Origin: Periplaneta americana
Taxonomy: Eukaryota; Arthropoda; Insecta; Blattodea; Blattidae
DNA: 64,000 nt
NCBI RefSeq assembly: GCF_040183065.1
Contig: NC_091120.1
Location: 1,914,501 to 1,978,500, forward strand
Reading direction: 5' to 3'
Below the pieces are notes generated by a model, which had not been told where the DNA came from, searched no databases, and worked only from the letters and a program-made list of their open reading frames with translations. Positions 59,743 to 64,000 of the stretch are shown piece by piece; positions within the stretch are counted from its first letter, which is position 1, and every line of letters begins with the position of its first letter. A program made the position numbers and the translations under genes.

Positions 59743-59786
<44 letters not shown>

Positions 59787-60286
59787 CATTATTATTATTC
59801 GAGAAATAGTCTTACACAATAGTCTTAGCAAGTTCCTATCTCTCTGAATGTTTTAATCGCGTTATGCGCTCGCAAATTATCGACTAGATGAAAACTCTTT
59901 TGATTATTGCCTATGATAATCCGAAGGCTGTCTTGTTTCTGTGAACAGCATTGTTGTCTGACAAAATTCATCAACTGGTGACTGACATGTTCGCCCTTTA
60001 TTCACCACGCCCGATCCAAGATTGGCTTCGAGTGACATCTGTATTAAACTCGTTGAATGAGTAATCTAGATTAATTTGGCGCTACAAGCGGAAACCTTTG
60101 ATACTATCTAAATCCCGACCGCATTATGTAGAAGACGAAAACCGTTTTCTATTATTAAGCAGTCTCTTTGAATCACAAATGAAATACAAAGGTTACGCTT
60201 AACACGCAACTCCATTATGTTCATTGTACTTTGTCACATTGTTTTAATATAGCGTGTATTGTCATTATAAATAATATTATTTACGA
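59471..60286. other. spacer with ATT microsatellite
   Basis: ATT run at about 59740-59800; otherwise nothing recognised. Confidence 0.5.
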
Positions 60287-60612
60287 CATAGGTCCAGTTC
60301 CACCAACATGTTAAAACAGTTATATTTATTTAACAAAGAATTTAACCAAATACTGTTTCATGAATAGGTTGTTAAGTCCAACAATTTGTTTAACCGTTTG
60401 CTATGATAACATCAGAATTTCCCCTGTTAAAACCTCAATTATGGCTGGTGTAAATTACACTTTAGGAACAGTACGCTATTTATAGCCCACTTTTTAAATG
60501 TATGTCGTCTGGAAATAGGTGTAAGGATTAATAATTTCTAAAATCTATGTCAGAACGAATTTTTACTGAGACTGACTCCCCAGAACAGAAATATGCCTCT
60601 CTCTCTCTGTAG

Positions 60613-60780
60613 GCATTAATTACACTAAAATTTTACGCCACTGATTCTTTTGAGTCACTAATAGAGGACAATTTTGACATCTCCAAAGCAAACGTGAATA
60701 AAACCGTTCAAAAAGTTTATAATACTGCAGCCAGAATGAGACAAAGATATGTAGCGTTTTCATCAGTAAATGAAGAACGA
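60613..60780 (+). pseudogene. PIF/Harbinger (HARBI1-like) transposase fragment
   Basis: A 56-codon frame without a start codon reads LKFYATDSFESLIED, then FDISKANVNKTVQKVY and MRQRYVAF. The sequence L-x-FYAT-x-SF then (F/H)xIS-x-x-x-V-x-x-x-V is the N-terminal region of HARBI1-type transposases. Immediately before it is cctctctctctctgtag|gc, which looks like a splice acceptor and also supplies an in-frame TAG. The catalytic DDE region was not found downstream. gttccaccaacatgttaaa at about 60298 may be the terminus of the parent element. Too short to be functional. Confidence 0.6.
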
Positions 60781-61000
60781 CAGCAAAATATTTCGTTGCT
60801 TGAAGTTCTTCTGGTAACCTCCACCTGGCAATTCAATTGTTAGCAATTCGCACCCACGAGTTTTTATTTTCATACCGCCTGTTTTCTTCCATTCCAATAT
60901 ATATTTATATTTGGTTACAAATTCCAATATGAAAAGCTTTTCTGTGTTAGTGCGTAGAATTGAATCCTCCTGTGTTTTTCGTTGTTCACTCCCACAGAAA

Positions 61001-61002
<2 letters not shown>

Positions 61003-61066
<64 letters not shown>

Positions 61067-62012
61067 GAAGTGGTAATGAAAATTACGGGAAAACGGCTGA
61101 ACGGATTTTAATAAATGACCCCTCATTTTGAAGCTTGGAACTCAAAGTTTTTCAGAAAAATAGTAGTTTTCAGTGAAATGTCAATTTTTCAACATAATTT
61201 TCCTATTTTCCAAAGTCCATCTGTCGTCAGTTTTGAAAACTAGCTAATTGCATTCACGGCCGACTTGATGCTTGATGCGAAGCGAGCATCAAGTCGGCCG
61301 TGTTGCATTTCAGAATAAAACAAAACACACACTACAGTAAACAATATTACACGAAGGCCATGATCTGCAAGAATGCTGACATATTTAGAGCTCAAATTAA
61401 ATTGGTTATTAAAAACTTAAATTACGAAAAGTAATTTACAGGTTCGATTCTGCGTTGTGTAATTTTCTGGGTACAGCTGTGTATTGGATGTTGAAAACTA
61501 CAAAAGTAGAGGTGGTTTGATGACATTATTACCATTAGAAATGAAATATTATTGTAGTTAATGCCATGATGTGACTATTTTCCATTAATTATACGTATTA
61601 ATGCTATATTGATGATATGAAAGTGAAAAGTTTTGGGGTTATATAAGTAGATGTAGAGAATAACTTAAATTAGATTTCGATTTCTATATTTTACTGAGTG
61701 GCAGCTATATAGTATATGTTACTGAAAGCTATAAAACTTACGTAAGATAATAATATTATTAAAAATCAAATATTTTTATAGTTATTAATCAAGTGGGGTT
61801 GGGTCTTTTTCGTATATTTAATGGCGGTATGGTGTAGATATTTATATGCGTGGTTCTCTTCAGTATTGGCTCGAGAGAGAGTATCTCTCATTATTACGGA
61901 AGCAAATAACTTACAGAGTGTCTGGTATTCTTCATTGAAAATAAATCTGAAAAATGTTTATTTGAACGTCTAATGAACTTAGTTTCCAGCATTTGCTACA
62001 CAAGCCACTAGT
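61003..62012 (-). mobile_element. unclassified 0.9-kb repeat X, copy 2 (inverted)
   Basis: Minus-strand counterpart of 49346-50265. Its TA tail is expanded to about 60 bases (61003-61062). The similarity runs from the GTTCAGCC motif (61080-61100, inverted) to actagtggcttgtgtagcaa ending at 62012. It carries one extra 55-bp block at 61248-61309 that copy 1 lacks. Confidence 0.85.
61255..61302. repeat. 48-nt perfect-arm hairpin insertion
   Basis: Arms cacggccgacttgatgct and agcatcaagtcggccgtg are perfect 18-bp inverted copies around 12 bases. It is flanked by ttgcatt (61248-61254 and 61303-61309). Copy 1 of the host repeat has the uninterrupted site at 50054-50070. Confidence 0.9.
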
Positions 62013-62770
62013 AGTAATATATTTATATTTGGGTATTTTTTTCTCCATAATCATTTCCTTTTCTCTAATGTTTCACTGTCAGAGTAACAAAATCTACATC
62101 GACATAAGGCATAGTCCTACTATAATCCCTGTGCTTGGTGTTGCGGCACATTCGAATTATAACAATGCTATCTTTATTATAGAGAGACCTACCGCCTAGT
62201 ACCGGCCTTGTAATAAAATGAAACCGACACATTATGGAATTTAACTTGTTGTGAAACATACTGAAAATGTTTTTTTGATTATTTTGACAGTTGTACATGT
62301 CAGATATTGTTAAATATTATGGATTGTTGATTTTAATTTCATTTTAAGAGCAGTATTCACCCGTTGGTTGGTATGAGTTCTGACTTCATTGTAAAACGTC
62401 CATTTAATGTTTTGTGCATTTGACAGTTCATATTTTTAATATCAACTTCACATTTGATCCGGTTTCTCTGATATCCCTCAGCGATAGCAAAACTCAAATA
62501 ATTTTTTAGCAAAATGTCGCGTCGTGATTCTCGCGAGATTAGTGAAAATTTCACGACGTCTCTTCTCAGCCGCAGCGTGACTATGTTGTCGGGTACATTC
62601 TTTTCCGAACTAGATTCATTTTCCACAAATTAAGCTTTCAAGAATAACTCCCTGTAAAGTTAATTTGAATAATTTCGAGGGAAAAATTGTGTAGTCACAC
62701 AGAGTTTGTGTGCACTCAAATGTTGGTTGCTTGACTGTTGTCAGCCCACTTTGAGGTCTGTGGATATAGA
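62013..62770. other. spacer, no gene recognised
   Basis: Minus-strand frames of 77 and 89 codons (62065-62298, 62357-62626) have no recognisable domain. Confidence 0.4.
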
Positions 62771-62798
62771 GGGAAAAATTGGATCGGTGTCGGGTAGA

Positions 62799-62873
62799 GT
62801 TCCCGGGTAGCTCAGTGGGAGAGCGTTGGTACGTTTAACCAAAGGTCCCGGGTTCGATACCCGGCCCCGGAAC
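62799..62873 (+). repeat. tRNA-like SINE head (type E), copy 2
   Basis: Cloverleaf: acceptor TCCCGGG/CCCCGGA with one mismatch, D arm GCTC/GAGC, anticodon stem TTGGT/ACCAA with loop ACGTTTA, T arm CCGGG/CCCGG with TTCGATA. Nominal anticodon GTT, but position 33 is C instead of the near-invariant U, which argues against function. It is followed by aatttttccctcgaaat as in copy 1. An 11-bp inverted repeat (gggaaaaattg 62771-62781, caatttttccc 62873-62883) encloses it. Confidence 0.65.
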
Positions 62874-62926
62874 AATTTTTCCCTCGAAATTATTTAGATT
62901 CATTTTCCTCTGTAACAATTCAGCCG

Positions 62927-62929
<3 letters not shown>

Positions 62930-62994
<65 letters not shown>
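62930..62994. repeat. AAT microsatellite
   Basis: About 20 AAT units with one interruption near 62960. Confidence 0.95.
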
Positions 62995-62995
<1 letters not shown>

Positions 62996-63039
62996 GCAAA
63001 ATAACGGCATACTAGCTATCGTATTCATCATCATACACA

Positions 63040-63392
63040 ATCTCGCTCTCGCACTTGTGGAATACCCTACCCAGTGACATCAGAGACTGTCGGAATTTAG
63101 TAGCGTTCAAAAGCAAAATTATTAAGCATTTTCTTACTGCGTAGAGTAGGTTTAATTGTTACTTAATCAATAAAAGAAAAGCTTCTCTCTTCTTAACTTT
63201 TACAATAAACTGTCTAGCTTTTATTAATCAGTTAATCTTTCAGTACTTTGATTTTTATTGTATTTGTAAATTTAATACTAATTGTAAGTTTAATTGTAAT
63301 TGTGTTCCTAATATTGTAGTTGTAATCCCCTGGTAGAGGGGAAGAGAAGGCCTGATGGCCTTATCTTTACCAGGTTAAATAAATAACTAATA
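63040..63392 (+). mobile_element. LINE C copy, 3' 350 bp
   Basis: The coding end reads LWNTLPSDIRDCRNLVAFKS to a stop near 63145, then the 3' UTR, the terminal hairpin (63328-63376) and a taaataaataa tail. 5'-truncated. Confidence 0.85.
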
Positions 63393-63804
63393 ATAGGCTA
63401 ATAATAATAATACACAAAACTACAAAATAATGTAAATTGTAAAGAATTTTAATAATACTCCTCCCTTAAAAAAAATCCTGCGTACGCCACTGGTCGTATG
63501 TGTTTAAATACATTCACTTTTAGTTGTACGAAATCCGAGTAAATTCTAAGTGACATCTAGACAACTCGTATTTTCACCCATCATGTTAAAGTGGAAAACG
63601 GCTGAACTTATACACTAGGGACAAGTATCATGGTCGTCGCAGCAATTTCACGTCCCAAACGGTAATTAACTGATTATTGGTTTTATTTTTCACATAATTT
63701 GCATATGTCTTATTATTGTTATTTTTATCAGAGAGATCATTTTAAATCAGATAATAAATCGGGCAAAACAAGGAAAGATGTTAAAATATGCATTTAAATA
63801 TGGG

Positions 63805-63858
<54 letters not shown>

Positions 63859-63943
63859 CAGGGAAAACTCTCGAAATATGCATTTATGCAAAATATAGTT
63901 TGCTTCATTCGAACGTAAGACTCGTGATACGCAAAGATCTACT
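63393..63943. other. spacer with (AT)n run
   Basis: A run of about 24 AT dinucleotides at 63808-63858; nothing else recognised. Confidence 0.6.
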
Positions 63944-64000
63944 TTTACTTACTTACTTACTTACTCACTTACTTAGCCTACTTACTTACTTACTGGCTTT
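63944..64000 (-). mobile_element. LINE A tail at the window edge
   Basis: (ACTT)n followed by actggcttt at the edge matches the first bases of the minus-strand LINE A copies at 52715 and 26834; the body lies beyond the window. Confidence 0.7.

Overview
The window is nuclear DNA of an insect. It is AT-rich and crowded with degenerate LINEs, tRNA-derived SINEs, short DNA transposons and AAT/TTTA microsatellites, and its one recognisable host gene is an insect-type aminergic receptor exon with a GT splice donor. The repeat mix suggests a large orthopteroid genome, possibly a cockroach; that lineage is inference, not shown by the sequence.

Host gene. One exon at 39964-40632 (+) encodes the N-terminus and transmembrane segments 1-4 of an alpha2-adrenergic-like octopamine receptor. 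The remaining exons (TM5-TM7) are not in the window. A CpG-rich block at about 35560-36060 may be its promoter and 5' leader. At the exon's 3' edge, the last 22 coding bases, the splice donor and 78 intron bases are repeated as six 100-bp units (40611-41204).

Mobile DNA. Six LINE lineages are labelled here A-F. A is RTE-like with a (TAAG)n tail, minus strand, at 9140, 26834, 34550, 52715 and the right edge. B is RTE-like with a (GAAT)n tail, plus strand, at 5098, 13946, 47310 and 58950. C is CR1/Jockey-like with a conserved 3' hairpin, with at least eight pieces. D is a Jockey/CR1-like RT at 22125 and, best preserved, 42727-43680. E carries RNase H, 23960-25170, minus strand. F is a convergent pair at 56340 and 57850. 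At least five tRNA-headed SINE types are present, and three of them share one 3' tail. DNA transposons comprise a mariner (12570-13854), a hAT copy keeping only the transposase C-terminus (16009-16978), two hAT MITEs (19205-19860, 45902-46888), a TTAA-flanked element with an internal array (5572-6783), PIF/Harbinger pieces (30825-31440, about 60613-60780), a pogo/Tigger DNA-binding fragment (about 3703-3901) and several TA-flanked foldback elements.

Layout. 1-9200: SINE, LINE C, Tigger remnant, foldback, TTAA element, two adjacent TA-flanked elements. 9200-16000: LINE pieces, a duplicated 410-bp repeat, mariner, LINE B with two SINEs at one target. 16000-22000: hAT copy, SINE split by a hAT MITE, MITE-borne minisatellite. 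22000-35500: LINEs D, E, C and A, ATT-rich arrays, Harbinger MITE. 35500-41620: receptor locus. 41620-64000: more LINEs, two inverted copies of an unclassified 0.9-kb repeat, SINEs, Harbinger fragment. No CRISPR array, rRNA gene, operon or convincing functional tRNA gene was seen. Most transposon reading frames are broken, so little here is likely to act beyond the receptor exon; the interest lies in how repeats were built and how one of them duplicated a splice site.
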